From Calycina herbarum (taxonomy: Eukaryota > Ascomycota > Leotiomycetes > Helotiales > Pezizellaceae), in NCBI GenBank assembly GCA_001414485.1, contig LLEY01000120.1, positions 1 through 64,000 of the forward strand: a stretch of DNA of 64,000 bases, in the 5' to 3' direction. This document shows, one piece after another, positions 10,572 through 21,330 of the stretch. Below the pieces are notes generated by a model. That model was given only the letters and a program-made list of their open reading frames with translations. It ran no database searches and was not told where the DNA came from. The stretch's first letter is position 1, and the number at the start of each line of letters is the position of its first letter. A program made the position numbers and the translations under genes.

Positions 10572-11809
10572 ATGGATAATACTCTTCTGTCCAACCTTGA
10601 GATTCCAACTCTCATAGCAATGGCTTTCATCTTTCCTACGCTCGGCCGGAGAGGTCTTGCACCGCTACGCCAAACGCTCCCTGTATGTATTTATTTGGTT
10701 TTGTTACTTTCTCTTGTCCAGTTGTACACTAGCTAATCCGCCCCTAGCTCATCTCTCGCCGACGTAGTCACAAGTTCGCAATGATCCAAACGCTCGACAT
10801 CGATCTACAGAAGTACAACCTCCAACCAGGAAGAGAACCTTGTACGCTGCCCGAAAAGGCTCAAGACGATGTCAAAAAACACGTACATAGCGTCATAAAC
10901 ACGGAGGTTTTGGAATACTTCCAATCAGGGTCAGATACTATTATTGCACCTCAATCGTCAGTCAAATTCACGCACGAGATTCTCGAGAAATTATCGGACA
11001 TGGAACGGAGAATGGAAGTCAAGCAAAACGAGATGGATAGTCGCTGGCAGAATTCCGATGAAACTTCGCGTGCAATCCAAGCTGGCGAGATGTCAAAGGT
11101 TATCAAAAATGTTCGGAAACTGGTGGGGAAAGGACCGCAGTTCCAACGAGGTGATGATCATCAAACCAACATCGACAACCGAAACTTATCTGCCCACGAC
11201 TTCGATGTTTGGTACTGCCTTGAAACAGTCGAGCACGCCGAAGAAGATACCAAGACGAAGCGCGAGTTGGAAGGGCTCTTCAAAAGCATGTTTGGGGTGA
11301 CTTGTCAAAAGGCAAGAGAGTTGCTCACGTTGCACAAGAGTTACATGGTTCCTACGATGCTCCGCCAACGAGCCGGAGTTTGGAGGGCCTGCAGAGATGA
11401 TGGCTTGGAGTATGAGAAGGTTCATGAGGAGTATTTGCAATTATTAGGTGGACCAGAGTCTGTTCTGGAGACCAGTACCCAATTTCCCAAAGTTCTCACA
11501 GGGTACGATTGGAAACCCCCTCCAATCGACGATGTTACCAAAGTTGTCAATATCGCAAACAAGCTTTACCCTCAACTCGTAGAGGCTCCGCTTTCGAAGA
11601 AGAAACAGTTGCATGTATGGGATCAATATGTGGAACGATCAAAGCTACACGAGTTGGAATGGGTGTCACCAGGATACAAGAAAGAGTGGTTGTCAGCTCG
11701 TGGAAAGGAAGGGGAGGCAGAGGCAGAGGAGGCAGAGGAGGCAGAGGAGGGAGAGGAGGCAGAGGAGGCAGAGGAGGCAGAGGAGGGGAAGAATGCGGGA
11801 AAACCCTAG
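10572..11809 (+). CDS. Hypothetical protein with acidic Glu/Ala repeat tail
   Basis: Exons 10572-10682 and 10748-11809 join in phase 0 across a 65 bp GTATGT..TAG intron with a GCTAATC branch-like site, giving 390 residues. The ATG at 10781 could serve as an alternative start. The body is hydrophilic and largely helical, with LEKLSDMERRMEVKQNEMD in the first half; no catalytic motif is visible. The last 30 or so residues are a Glu/Ala/Gly tail (EEAEEAEEGEEAEEAEEAEE) encoded by a 9-bp minisatellite. I do not recognise the family; it is probably lineage-specific. Support for its reality is the long open frame and clean splice sites. Confidence 0.55.
11713..11786 (+). repeat. 9-bp minisatellite GAGGAGGCA
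   Basis: About eight tandem units of GAGGAGGCA and close variants lie inside the coding region of the upstream gene. The period is a multiple of three, so length changes would keep the frame. In the other two plus frames the same DNA reads RGG-like and RQR-like repeats without stops. Confidence 0.85.
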
Positions 11810-12119
11810 TGACGGTTATTTGGCATGGTGTAAAAAAGCGGTACGTGGGATGGAGTCTGGGGCATTACGGGACAGAGACATATATTTTAGCTAGATACAA
11901 TCAATCACCTCTCATATATTACTTGCCTCTTACCTATGTGTCGCTATGCACCATGGTGCGAGCGTATACGAGTTATTCTCGTATAAGCTATGGTATATCC
12001 GTATACTATGATTCTTTAAATTCACCAGCATCACGAAAAACTTTTGGGTGATGGCAGAATGGCCTTGTGCTGAGTGTGGCTGTGCTGTGACGTAGGTGGC
12101 TAAATGTGCTAGCTGGCTA
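11810..12119. other. Intergenic, no feature
   Basis: This is the 3' flank of the Glu/Ala-tail gene. ORFs on both strands are short and lack motifs. An imperfect ACGAGTTATTCTCGT palindrome occurs near 11968. Confidence 0.3.
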
Positions 12120-12746
12120 CCTGTAGCAGACCAGAAGAGCTGCAAGATGCTTCTCGACATGGCACAGCTCAGGGCCTTGAGGAGTGGGAGCAGCAGGAGA
12201 CTGAGATGGTGGTGGAAGGCGGAGGTGTAGCGATGCAAGAGCAGGAGCAGGAGCAGGAGGAGCTTGCAGCACAGAAAAAGGAGCTTGGGCAACCACTTGT
12301 GGGCGATCAGCAGGATCTGGTAGAGGTCGTCGATGCGGACGACCCCTGAAGACAAGGAAGCTACCGAGGCTCTGCCAGCTACGCAACCCGAGGCCGACGA
12401 GTACCCGTTTTCGACTACATGGGATACGCACCTAGCAACTTGCTGGACGCTAGACAAAGACAACCTAGTACCGAGTTGTATGGGGCGAACATCAAAACAG
12501 ATCTGATTCTTGGGCCAACGAAGACGATGTATAGATATCGATGCCACGGCTGCCTTGCGAGCGATCCTCTCGAGACTTGGTCCCACATGTAGAAAGGGAC
12601 GTTGTGCGGGTTTACCGCATGCGTTATAGCTAGCGTAGCAAAGGCAAGAAAAGTTTCGAGTACCTAATCGACGAGCTCTCCACCTGCCTCCCCCACCGAA
12701 CTCAAGGGACGATCCAAGTGCGCTACTCTACGAAGCTCAAAAAGTA
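12120..12746 (+). pseudogene. Degraded frame with Myb/SANT-like end
   Basis: The plus strand shows broken coding traces. About 12160-12348 reads a Gln/Glu-rich segment (QEQEQEQEELAAQKKELGQ) ending at a TGA. The final piece, 12640-12746, contains FEYLIDELSTCLPHRTQGTI followed by QVRYSTKLK and a stop. LPxRTxxxIQxRYxxxL is the typical end of a Myb/SANT-like DNA-binding helix. Frames do not join without shifts and stops. It could be a relic of a gene or transposon-encoded protein; the call is tentative. Confidence 0.3.
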
Positions 12747-13857
12747 GTTGCGGTGGGAGTGATGCGCCGATCTTTGACAACCTCCCATCGAGCTGCTCAC
12801 CTCGGGCTCAGGAATATGGGAATTGCAATATTATCGGAAGAAAGCTTCTGCTGTGGTGTGTTCTTGTGATAAGGGAAGACGAGGACCTGAATACTTTGTC
12901 TTGTACAGTAAGAGGGAAATACAAGGTCATTTGCTGCACGAATCCCCTCTATCCTAGATATCAAAATACTCACTACTCGCGTTGCTATTATCCACCTTCC
13001 TACTCTCTCCCCTCTCTGGTCGATTTACATCTGTGTTCTATCTAATGACACCCCAACAGAGTTCATGCATGAATTGATCTCTCAACATTTCAAGACAACT
13101 GATCGCTTTTTGGCCAAATCCGCATGCTTATACTCTCGCCCCCAAGCCTCCAGAAGGAAGTCTGCTCTGCATCTGCCGTTGCGCGTCAAGCTGTACAAGA
13201 GACACACGGTTCTTGAACCTATGTCGAACCTCCAGGTCTAGAACGTTCAGACGGGGAGACCACCTGAATCAGCGTCTAAGGGAAGAAAATGCGGTTTCCA
13301 CTTGTCTTGACTCTTCCATCTTGTCTAAATACCAATAGGGTGGTCCATTGTTGATCCCAAACTTCCACATTGCTTCTCAAATCTTTAATCACCCCTGGTC
13401 CATAAGTCTAGTGATCTTGTGTGACAATATCAAGATTTTGGAGGTGAACGTATATGACGGTACTCGTAAACATACCAATCCGTATTCGCATACAGTAACG
13501 AACACATATTCATCAAATGTCCTCACTTTCCTGATTTCTACTGGTATTAGCGCCAGAATTCGTGATTTGACATAAACAAGTCAGGAACATATGACATCAA
13601 TGGCTTGCCTATCTACTTTGAGTATTTCCACTTGGAGAGCCCGAGTAACCCGGGAGTTCGCTTAGCTCGCCTAGACATTACTGCCTGAGGCCTACGCAAA
13701 AAGCGTTTCAGTTCCTGCCTTACTTAGCCTAGTATGATATAGCATTGCACTATTCCTACTTTACACTAGTGTAGTATCACGTGATATCCCACGGACTGAG
13801 CCACAGCTACAATACGGTCATCACCCTGCCGCAGACCTACCCAATTCACCCTTCATA
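12747..13857. other. Gap of 1.1 kb, nothing recognised
   Basis: Normal base composition, only short ORFs on both strands, and no repeat structure I can see. The last part upstream of 13858 must contain the promoter of the next small gene. Confidence 0.35.
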
Positions 13858-14419
13858 ATGGCGACCAGCCGGCAGATGTTGGGTCTCGCAAGGCTCCGCC
13901 TTAAGACTCCACAGCGTCTGGGCACACGTTCAGACAGGTGAGTATTCACTCTCCCAACTTGATGCTCAGTCACTAAGCTCTCGCAAAGCTGCTGCACAGA
14001 CGAACGGACAGACATCGCTAGCATGGGTGCAATTACATGATCAATCTCCTGCCTCGTATGGCATCTCAACGTGGTGGGGTTATTACGAAATGATACCACC
14101 AAAAGCGCCATTACCTCACAAAAAAACCGAGACCTTCGAGAGTATCTTTGATTATTTCGATCACGATACATTTACTATATGTTATCGCCATTCTGCACGA
14201 GACGCTCCTGTCGATATCACGAAAGTCGAGTTGTCTGGTCTTCGGGTTGCAAAGAAAGGGATAACAAGGGTGAAGGTGACATTAGGGGTAGGGAAAGATC
14301 TCGTTGGCCTCTTCGCAGTCGAAGATACTTATACAAAGAGCAAGAAATCAATCGTCTTCGATGCAGAGTTGGCATTTCGCGCGCTAGGGAGTCACGGTGT
14401 TATTACGAGCAATAAGTAA
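13858..14419 (+). CDS. Small hypothetical protein, possible mitochondrial leader
   Basis: The ATG at 13858 opens a basic, Arg-rich leader (MATSRQMLGLARLRLKTPQR) that looks like a mitochondrial presequence, followed by a GTGAGT donor after 13937. The main exon reads WVQLHDQSPASYGISTWWGYY and ends at 14419 after about 130 codons. The splice acceptor is unresolved. A CTAAG at 13977 keeps the phase but makes a 40 bp intron; the better-looking AG at 13988 does not fit the phase. Total length would be about 170 residues. I do not recognise the family. If the acceptor at 13988 is used, a frameshift exists. Confidence 0.5.
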
Positions 14420-14733
14420 TGTTCCTCTAATTGGTGTAGCGAATTCTGCCCGACTCCCCAAAAAACCATAACGAGGCGCTTAACAAATTCACTTCCCATT
14501 CTGTCGCGACTAGCCAATTTCTCAATCGATTGATTGGGTTTTAAGCATACAATACCCGTTCTCAATCGTGGCATGCAAGCGAAGCACTTAATTGCCGAAC
14601 GCGAACAAATCAAATCGGTCAGCTAATCGCCCCGTCTTGGATGCGACACCTGTCTCCAAAATTTGACCTTCAGGTCTGCCCAAACCTCCTCACCCATCAA
14701 CACCACGCTTTACTCACAATCACCCACGTCCCC
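14420..14733. other. Intergenic, no feature
   Basis: A 314 bp spacer between two plus-strand genes. No repeats, RNA gene or motif seen. Confidence 0.35.
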
Positions 14734-16387
14734 ATGAATCCACCATCTACACGGATTCTTCAGCGACCGCTGCCGGATCCACATCAAACCCCCTCTGGTA
14801 GGGATGATTTCTTCTCTGTGCGATGATTGCGAAGATACTGATGTTAGATAGTATTGCGGAGACGAAGCTCCCGAGTACAATCAAAACTGCGCGCTGTATC
14901 AATACCTCACATCCTAGGATCTTACTACGAATCTCAAAGCCCTCTCGAGCAACGACCAACAAACCCTCAAACTTCACAACCTGTTGGCGCGACCTCACAT
15001 ACGCGCGTGCCAGCTTCGGGTCCTGTCGAGATATCGGCGCCGGCACCTTCAAAAGCACAGTTTCAAGGTTGGTTGTGGTTATTGTTTTCGACAAGCAGCG
15101 TGCTAATACATACATGAAATACTAGAATATCTTTGTCCACCACAAACCCATAACGACCAGACTCGGAAACGGAGATCTGACCGATCTATCGAGACCGGTG
15201 CCGAAAGATCCCTAAAACGCGCTCGCCTCACGAAGAAAAACTTGAAAGAGTTCGAAGAAATGCGAGGACAAGAAAGAAAGTCTGCTGGGAAAAGGTCTAC
15301 TGGACAATCGTCTTCTACAACTACCGACAAGGATTCTGGTCCACAACGCCATCGACAGAGGTCAAAACTATCAGACTTCGAGACCAAGTCGACACGGTCA
15401 AAACAAACCACTTCCACGACGGACTCGGGCTTTCAAGACGTCGCTTTTCAAAATGGAATTCTAAATCCAATCTGCTCGAAGCCTCCAACAAATCTTAAAT
15501 CCCGTCAAGACCGACTCGACAGAAGCCGAGAAACAGCCTCACCTAGCGAGTCTGATTATCGACACTTTGCCTCTGCCATCCAAAGAGCACCGAATGAAGC
15601 GTCGGTGCTAATCGAGACATCGGTGCTACTCAAACGTTATGACGAGCCTGGGTATCAGAGGTCGTACAACCAAGCTTTCAGCAACTTTCCCAAGAATGTC
15701 GGGTTCAACAACGACCTTTCAGCTGCACAACCAGATATGGTTGAAGGTCTCGATATGCCTGAATTTGACCCTTTTCCAGTTCGAGAACAGCTAGGTGGAG
15801 CGGCTACAGTCTATTCCGGTCCACAAGCCACGACTTTACCGCATCTCGCTGGAGAATGGAAAGGGCCAGGAAAGGACATGATCTTGACACAAACTCAAGC
15901 AGCATACGATGGTGCTTGTATGGTTTATGGCAGAAACGAAGCACTTTCATTCCTCAACAATCCTGATCCTGCCGGTCATGCATTTATTTCGACTTTCACT
16001 ATCGACGGTACTACCCTCAATACGTTTGACCACTATTCATCTAAATCCCAAGACCAAGTTAAATACCATCAATATCCTACCTCTAGCTCTTTCCTCATAT
16101 CAAGCCACGAGGGTTTCAAGAAAAGCCGACGACGGTTAAGGAACCTACAGGATGATGCCAAAGAAACCTCGGAGAAGTTGAAGGACGAGCTAAACAAGAA
16201 GTGGTTGGAGAATCAGCGGTTCGACGAAGACGAAGACAAAGACTGTGAAGACGGTTACGAATTGGTTCCACCTCACCCCTCTGCAAGTATACCTGCTGAT
16301 TTTGCAGATTGCAATAGTTATGACGAAGAGGACTTAACTAGTCAAGTACTCACGGAATACTGGACGAGTTTCACGGCAAACAACTAG
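14734..16387 (+). CDS. Hypothetical protein, DUF7924-like
   Basis: Exons 14734-14797, 14852-15067 and 15126-16387 splice in phase (introns 54 and 58 bp, GTAGGG/GTTGGT donors) and give 513 residues. The N-terminal third is Ser/Thr/Arg-rich and disordered-looking with basic stretches (RKRRSDRS, SLKRARLTKKN). The C-terminal half has AYDGACMVYGRNEALSFL, ISTFTIDGTTLNTFDHYSS and KYHQYPTSSSFL followed by a charged helix. The 'TDGxxxNxxxHYxxxxxxxxKYHQYP' pattern resembles fungal proteins annotated as DUF7924; that link is from memory and unverified. The stop TAG at 16385-16387 is suspect because the same frame stays open downstream to 16708 (see next entry). Confidence 0.6.
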
Positions 16388-16708
16388 GATAAGTCCTTTA
16401 TGCAAATTCCTGCTGCAGACAGTGTGTTTCCGCCGTATGCGAGTTTCACAGCAAAGAATCAGGATGGTCCCCTCATGCCAATTTCCACTACGGACAATGG
16501 ATACACTTCGCCCGATGCTCTAATAACTCCACCGCAATCGTCAAAAGACACATCGCGTCCACTTAAGTTGAGTGAAGATATTCATAACTCTACTGTACGT
16601 GGACATAGGAGGACTCGTCGGACACGGACACGTGCTGTTGATCCTCCCGAATGGTTGAAGGACGTTGATTATGAATCTAATGTGCGAAAAACTCGCAGGA
16701 AACGTTAA
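16388..16708 (+). pseudogene. In-frame extension after a TAG stop
   Basis: Directly after the TAG at 16385-16387 the same frame remains open for 106 codons, ending at 16708. The DNA around the stop is an imperfect tandem copy: GAGTTTCACGGCAAACAACTAGGAT precedes and GAGTTTCACAGCAAAGAATCAGGAT follows about 70 bp later, so the TAG corresponds to a CAG in the second copy. The extension ends in a basic tail (GHRRTRRTRTRA, NVRKTRRKR) that would suit a nuclear localisation signal. It most likely was the natural C-terminus of the upstream protein before a C-to-T change; readthrough cannot be excluded. Confidence 0.6.
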
Positions 16709-17611
16709 GGTTAAAATTCTCTGCCCGCCGTTTACAGTTGGAGAAATTTGCTGAGCATCGGCTTGCCACCGACCATTCCTGCCTTGCAATTCCTGATACT
16801 TTTCATCACCATCGCCAAACACTAGTCCCGACGCTCTTTTGCATTCTTCTTAGCGCCTACAATTTATCTTGGTTATCGTCAACCTCATCAAGACTCCCCT
16901 TGAGCGGCTTGATCGCCTGCGATCATCCGTCTCCCGTTAGCACCATTGTCGGCTTGTGCACCCTCGAGGTCGCGGGAAACGGTTGAGCATTGGAAGCTGT
17001 TGATACTGGTGCATAAAAATCGTAAACCATATCTTGAGGGGTTTGTCAAGACCCTCATCTTCCACTGTGATAGAGATTGAACTTTCTTTTGCCCTCTTCC
17101 TTCCCGCAGCAACGTTAGTATTAATTGGACGCTCATCGTTGCCGCACAGCGATCTATCAAAGTCGTCATTTTACACCCGAATTACACCTTTACGTGCGTA
17201 TGCTCGTGAGCCTCTAAATAAGGTTGAGTTGGCAGCCCCTCTTTAATCTAATCAATCAGAGCCACCCGGGGGTTCGTTCGGTGTCCTGAAAGTAGCCTGC
17301 TGTCCTACCTTCTCTCTTCAACGTCAGTCGGTGCGTGTGATCCGATCGAACCAGTAGTCTCTGTATCTTGACCCTGTTCCCTTCAAGTTAAGCCAATTTC
17401 TTAATCACTAAAGAACAGAGAATGTCACTTTGCGCAAGCTAGCAAGGGCCCACTTTCTCAGATCTATTGTCTTTCTCAACTTTGATCAGACATTTGTCCA
17501 TCTGAATATAAGGAGCGAGACTACAAGTTGAACGAAACCCCCCCCCCCCCTGTAAAAGCTAGAACTGTCGCATTCTGTAGGTCGTCAGGATGCTCTTTTA
17601 ACCAGGGGGGT
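16709..17611. other. Gap with a poly-C tract; 5' side of desaturase relic
   Basis: No gene is supported in this 0.9 kb. A homopolymer of about 14 C occurs near 17538-17551. The expected N-terminal part of the adjacent desaturase, with its first two His boxes, is not present here. Confidence 0.4.
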
Positions 17612-18385
17612 ATGAACCAATCAGATGTCATCGATTTGAAGAACAGCATTGTGGTATGGCAGCATAAATACTACGCAGCAATTGCCATAGGAGCAGGTCT
17701 GGTATTCCCAGCAGTCGTTGCAGGAATGTTGTGGAATGACTGGAAAGGAGGGTTCGTATACACTGGACTACTTCGCATGTTCTTCTTCCAACAATCAACC
17801 TTTTGTGTCAACTCTCTGGCGCATTGGCTGGGAAGCCAACCATACGATGATAACCACTCGCCTCGAGACCATCTTTTCACAGCACTTGTGACATTTGGGG
17901 AAGGCTATCATAATTTCCATCATGAGTTTCCATCCGACTACCGGAACGGAATCAAATGGTATCATGTGAGTGTGCCTCGCTTTCCCGTTTGCACGAGAGA
18001 TTGAGCATGCTAATCAACTCAACCTGATCTACAGTACGACCCCTCAAAATGGTGCATCTGGACATGGAACAAGTTGAAACTCGCCAGCAAACTCAGAACA
18101 GCCTCCACGAGCATCATACGCAAGGGTGAATACCAGCAGCAACGGAAGCAGCTCGACATGATCTACTCAGACCTCACTTGGGGCCCACCATCCTCATCGC
18201 TTTTGCAGATAAGTTGGGAAGATTTTCAACTTGCGATCAAAGGCGGAAGCCAATTCATTGCCATAGACCGACTTGTCTACGACAGAGCTGCCTTCGTAGA
18301 TCAACCGATGAAGGGGGAGCAAAGTAAGATGGACTTGAAGCAATTGTTACATGTTGCTTCAACCTTAATGCATATATGCATTTGA
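17612..18385 (+). pseudogene. Truncated acyl-CoA delta-9 desaturase (Ole1-like)
   Basis: Exons 17612-17965 and 18035-18385 are joined across a 69 bp GTGAGT..CAG intron with a GCTAAT branch site. The sequence shows the C-terminal half of stearoyl-CoA desaturase: VVWQHKYY, FCVNSLAHWLGSQPYDD, the third His box in GEGYHNFHHEFPSDYRNG, and YDPSKWCIWTWNKL. A degraded cytochrome b5-like tail follows (ISWEDFQLAIKGG, AIDRLVYD). The first two His boxes are missing upstream, and the heme-binding HPGG of the b5 domain is lost, the frame ending soon after DQPMKGE. The enzyme would normally introduce the delta-9 double bond in the ER membrane. Without two His boxes it cannot bind the di-iron centre, so this is a fragment or a decayed duplicate. 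Confidence 0.8.
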
Positions 18386-19507
18386 GTGTAAAAGCATTTA
18401 TTGGATATAAGCAATATTCTCATCACTGACACTACATTCCATTCCGCTCTTGCCACCGAACCAAATGGCGGGAGCAAAGCCCACCCGAGCATTAGTAGTA
18501 CCAAAAACAGAGTAAACTAACTGCTCCGCCTCGTGTATACGATCCTTCAGGGGCAACCCATGATTAATATTCTGCACAAGAAATGACCTTTTACTCTGCT
18601 GACGCTTTCGTGCAAAGAATCTGATCGAGGTGTAATTGAAAGTAAGGCCGGAAAACAACTCCAGGAGGTAGATGAACATCGTCTTTCTGGGCTTTTGATT
18701 AGCCGAGATCACCCCATTTCAAGAAGATTCAAGAAGTCGGGCCATGATTAACTTGTACTCATTCTTTATTTGCTTTTTGACTTCCTTTCGATGGACATTT
18801 TGCCTCTTCCGAGTCTACACTCGTTACTCGGAACGAAAACAACTTGTCCCTGAAATGTGACATCACGTGGCTACCACGGAGGAGATAATGATGAAAACAG
18901 ACTTTCTTATTTAGAGCCAGACTGACACCATTTCTCTGCCTTCTATACATATCTTTAATTCTCCGTATCGAGAGAAATACGAGAGAGGAGAGGATTTGAA
19001 AATGCGCTTCACTGGCTTGCAGTCTTTGCTTGACGAATCAAAACTTCTCATTCGTATTACTTTGCACACGGGTCAACTCTGTCCCGATGGAAGCTTAACA
19101 TGAAGCTTAACATGCTTTCAACTCAATGATTCAGCAGGCCAACTAGGATAGAGGTCTAGTTATTGCAATGACTAAAACGCATCGCTGTGATGATTTGGTA
19201 TCATATTCGCTGGCGTCCCTTAACGAAAGTTACGGACGTTTCATGTTGACAATTTACTTCCAGCGTTGCATCACTGCTTAGCCGCAAGAGTGCCGTAGGA
19301 GCAAGAGAGAGCCGCGTATCTAAGATTAGGCGCTTCGATTCCAAATCCAGCATTCGACTGCCGGTTATTTTCATGCTTGTGGTTACACAATGCTGCAATT
19401 GGGTGCGAAGCGACCAACATCGGCACTCCGGATCGCAAAGCTAATATCAACCAGCTTCACCTCATTTTCTGGAGAAATATTTCCATACTAACCGGAGAGT
19501 ACGCACG
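18386..19507. other. Gap with one weak minus-strand exon-like ORF
   Basis: The only coding-like part is the minus strand at 18580-18398, reading HGLPLKDRIHEAEQLVYSVF onward to a TGG-rich end and a stop, with a good CAG acceptor just upstream of it. No donor or further exon is clear and I do not recognise the family. A short direct duplication of AAGCTTAACATG occurs at about 19091-19112. Confidence 0.3.
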
Positions 19508-20465
19508 ATGTCCCTCATCCGACTTCCATCGATGAAGAGTTAAATTACAGGAAGTTTGCTTGTCGTGCTGCTCTACTTCCCGCAACAACTTCAATCTCTG
19601 CTTCCAGCTGCTTTGCACGCCGTGATAACCTCCCCACAAACCCTAACATGCCTCAAAGCATTCTTGACTTTCAGGTGTCTCCGATACCTCAATTACTACC
19701 TCTCCGATCAAGTTCTAAATAACTGGGAAAACGACACATGGAGGACTGGGGAAGAAATTGTTCTTATTACAGGAGGCTCGAGTGGAATGGGTGAAAAGAT
19801 GGCCACTGCACTCTCTAAGAGCTCAAAAGCTGTCATCATTCTCGATATACAGTCGCCGAAAGCTTTACGTATGGTATCTAGCGAAATCTAAATAGCGCCG
19901 CTGACAATTGCTAGCTTCAAACGTCTTCTTCTACAAGACTGATATCACAAACTCGGCTGAACTCGCGGCTAAGACGACCAGGATCCGGTCGGAGCATGGT
20001 GATCCAACTATCTTGATCAATAATGCAGGCGTTGCATCCTGGCGTTCAATCCTGCAAGAATCCGAGGAGATGATTCGACGCACCTTCGACGTCAACACTA
20101 TCTCGCACTTCCTGGTCGTGAAAGAGTTCTTGCCAGTCATGATCAAAAAGAATCATGGACATGTAGTTACCATGGCCAGTCTAGCAAGTTTTGCAGTTAC
20201 ATCCAGGAACGTCGATTACTCATGCACGAAAGCAAGTGTCCTAGCTTTTCATGAAGGGTTGGCGATGGAGCTGAAAGCAACATATGGAGTGGACAAGATA
20301 CGAACAACAGTGGTGCATCCATACTGGGTTCGAACACCATTGATCCAAAAGCTCTCACAGCATCCAAAATGGAAGGCGCCTACATTGGAGCCAGAAACGG
20401 TGGTTGATGCTGTTGTTGCACAACTTTTGTCGGGAAGGAGTGGACATATTATTCTCCCGAATTGA
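19508..20465 (+). pseudogene. Short-chain dehydrogenase/reductase with an early stop
   Basis: Exons 19508-19868 and 19915-20465 join in phase 1 across a 46 bp intron (GTATGG..TAG). Classical SDR motifs are present: cofactor-binding TGGSSGMGE, NNAG in ILINNAGVAS, catalytic VDYSCTK (Tyr-x3-Lys) with Ser upstream in TMASLASF, and HPYWVRTPL. The layout with a hydrophobic N-terminus (LLVVLLYFP) resembles membrane-associated RDH10/DHRS-like retinol or lipid dehydrogenases of fungi. The only in-frame start is the ATG at 19508, but codon 12 is TAA (19541-19543), a possible CAA-to-TAA change. No Met follows until the cofactor motif. Either the gene is dead or an upstream exon that I could not find splices in at the AG at 19550. 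Confidence 0.7.
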
Positions 20466-20984
20466 TTGAGTTTTGTATCTGGAATCAGAGGTTTTCCTTT
20501 GTGGCTGCAGTACGGATTTCGTAATAGGTCTGCTAAGATGTTGGATATTGTGAAGGACGAGTAGGAGATTCGGAGAGGTTGCAAATCAATGTTGCAAGGC
20601 TGTTATACTTGCTATCTAGGAGCTATTTACTATCTTTGGACTACTTTTGCGGTATGAACTTTGCTTGAATGAGCAGCACTGCCGCTTTTTACTCGCCATC
20701 TCAACGCGGATTGTTCATAATGGTACACAGTGCCTGGTAATATAGAATTCGGTGTGAACTGATGATACTCTACTAAGACATTACAGGAGCATTGACCCTT
20801 GTGATATAGTGAGTTTGACTCGGTTAATATTTCCAAGGACCTACTAGTAGAAGAGCGTCAGAGCTTATTACTATATATAAAAGGGTTTAATATAAGATAA
20901 ACATATATATTACGTTTATAAACTACGTCGTTAGTTTAGGATATTTATATACCTTCTTAGATAAGAGTAAGAGTTTAGTTTTAG
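20466..20984. other. 3' flank passing into AT-rich repeat DNA
   Basis: No gene. Base composition changes abruptly near 20860, where AT-rich, TpA-rich DNA begins and continues to about 22800. Confidence 0.4.
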
Positions 20985-21320
20985 TATAATAGCTCTTTAT
21001 AAATATACTACTTATAGAGTAGTATCTTATATTAAGGAAAACTAAACTAAAGAGAGAAGAGAATAGTTAGTATACTCTATCTCTATTTAACTATACTAAG
21101 CAAGTCCTTAGTAGAACTGTGACAGTCCCAGTCACATACGACCAGATCACGTGTGATCACGTGACCATATTACCGAGGTTCTGCCGATGACTCGCTTATT
21201 ATAGTTAAATAGAGATAGAGTATATTAACTCTTCTCTTCTCTCTTTAGTTTAGTTTTTCTTAATATAAGATACTATTCTATAAGTACTTTCTTTAGTATA
21301 TTTATAGAGAGCTGTTATAA
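20985..21320. repeat. Large imperfect palindrome (fold-back element)
   Basis: Left arm about 20985-21102 and right arm about 21193-21320 are reverse complements over roughly 115 bp with few mismatches and an 11 bp gap. Landmarks are TATCTTATATTAAGGAAAAC on the left and TTTTTCTTAATATAAGATAC on the right. The 90 bp spacer is less AT-rich and contains CACGTG motifs. It may be a MITE or the two ends of a deleted element. The right arm stops just before the Fot1-like transposon at 21331. Confidence 0.7.
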
Positions 21321-21330
21321 TTAATATATA

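Noticed and set aside
11930..12586. 218-codon minus-strand ORF
   Set aside because: Leu/Ser/Cys-rich translation of the complement of a Gln/Glu-coding repeat; the plus strand explains it better.
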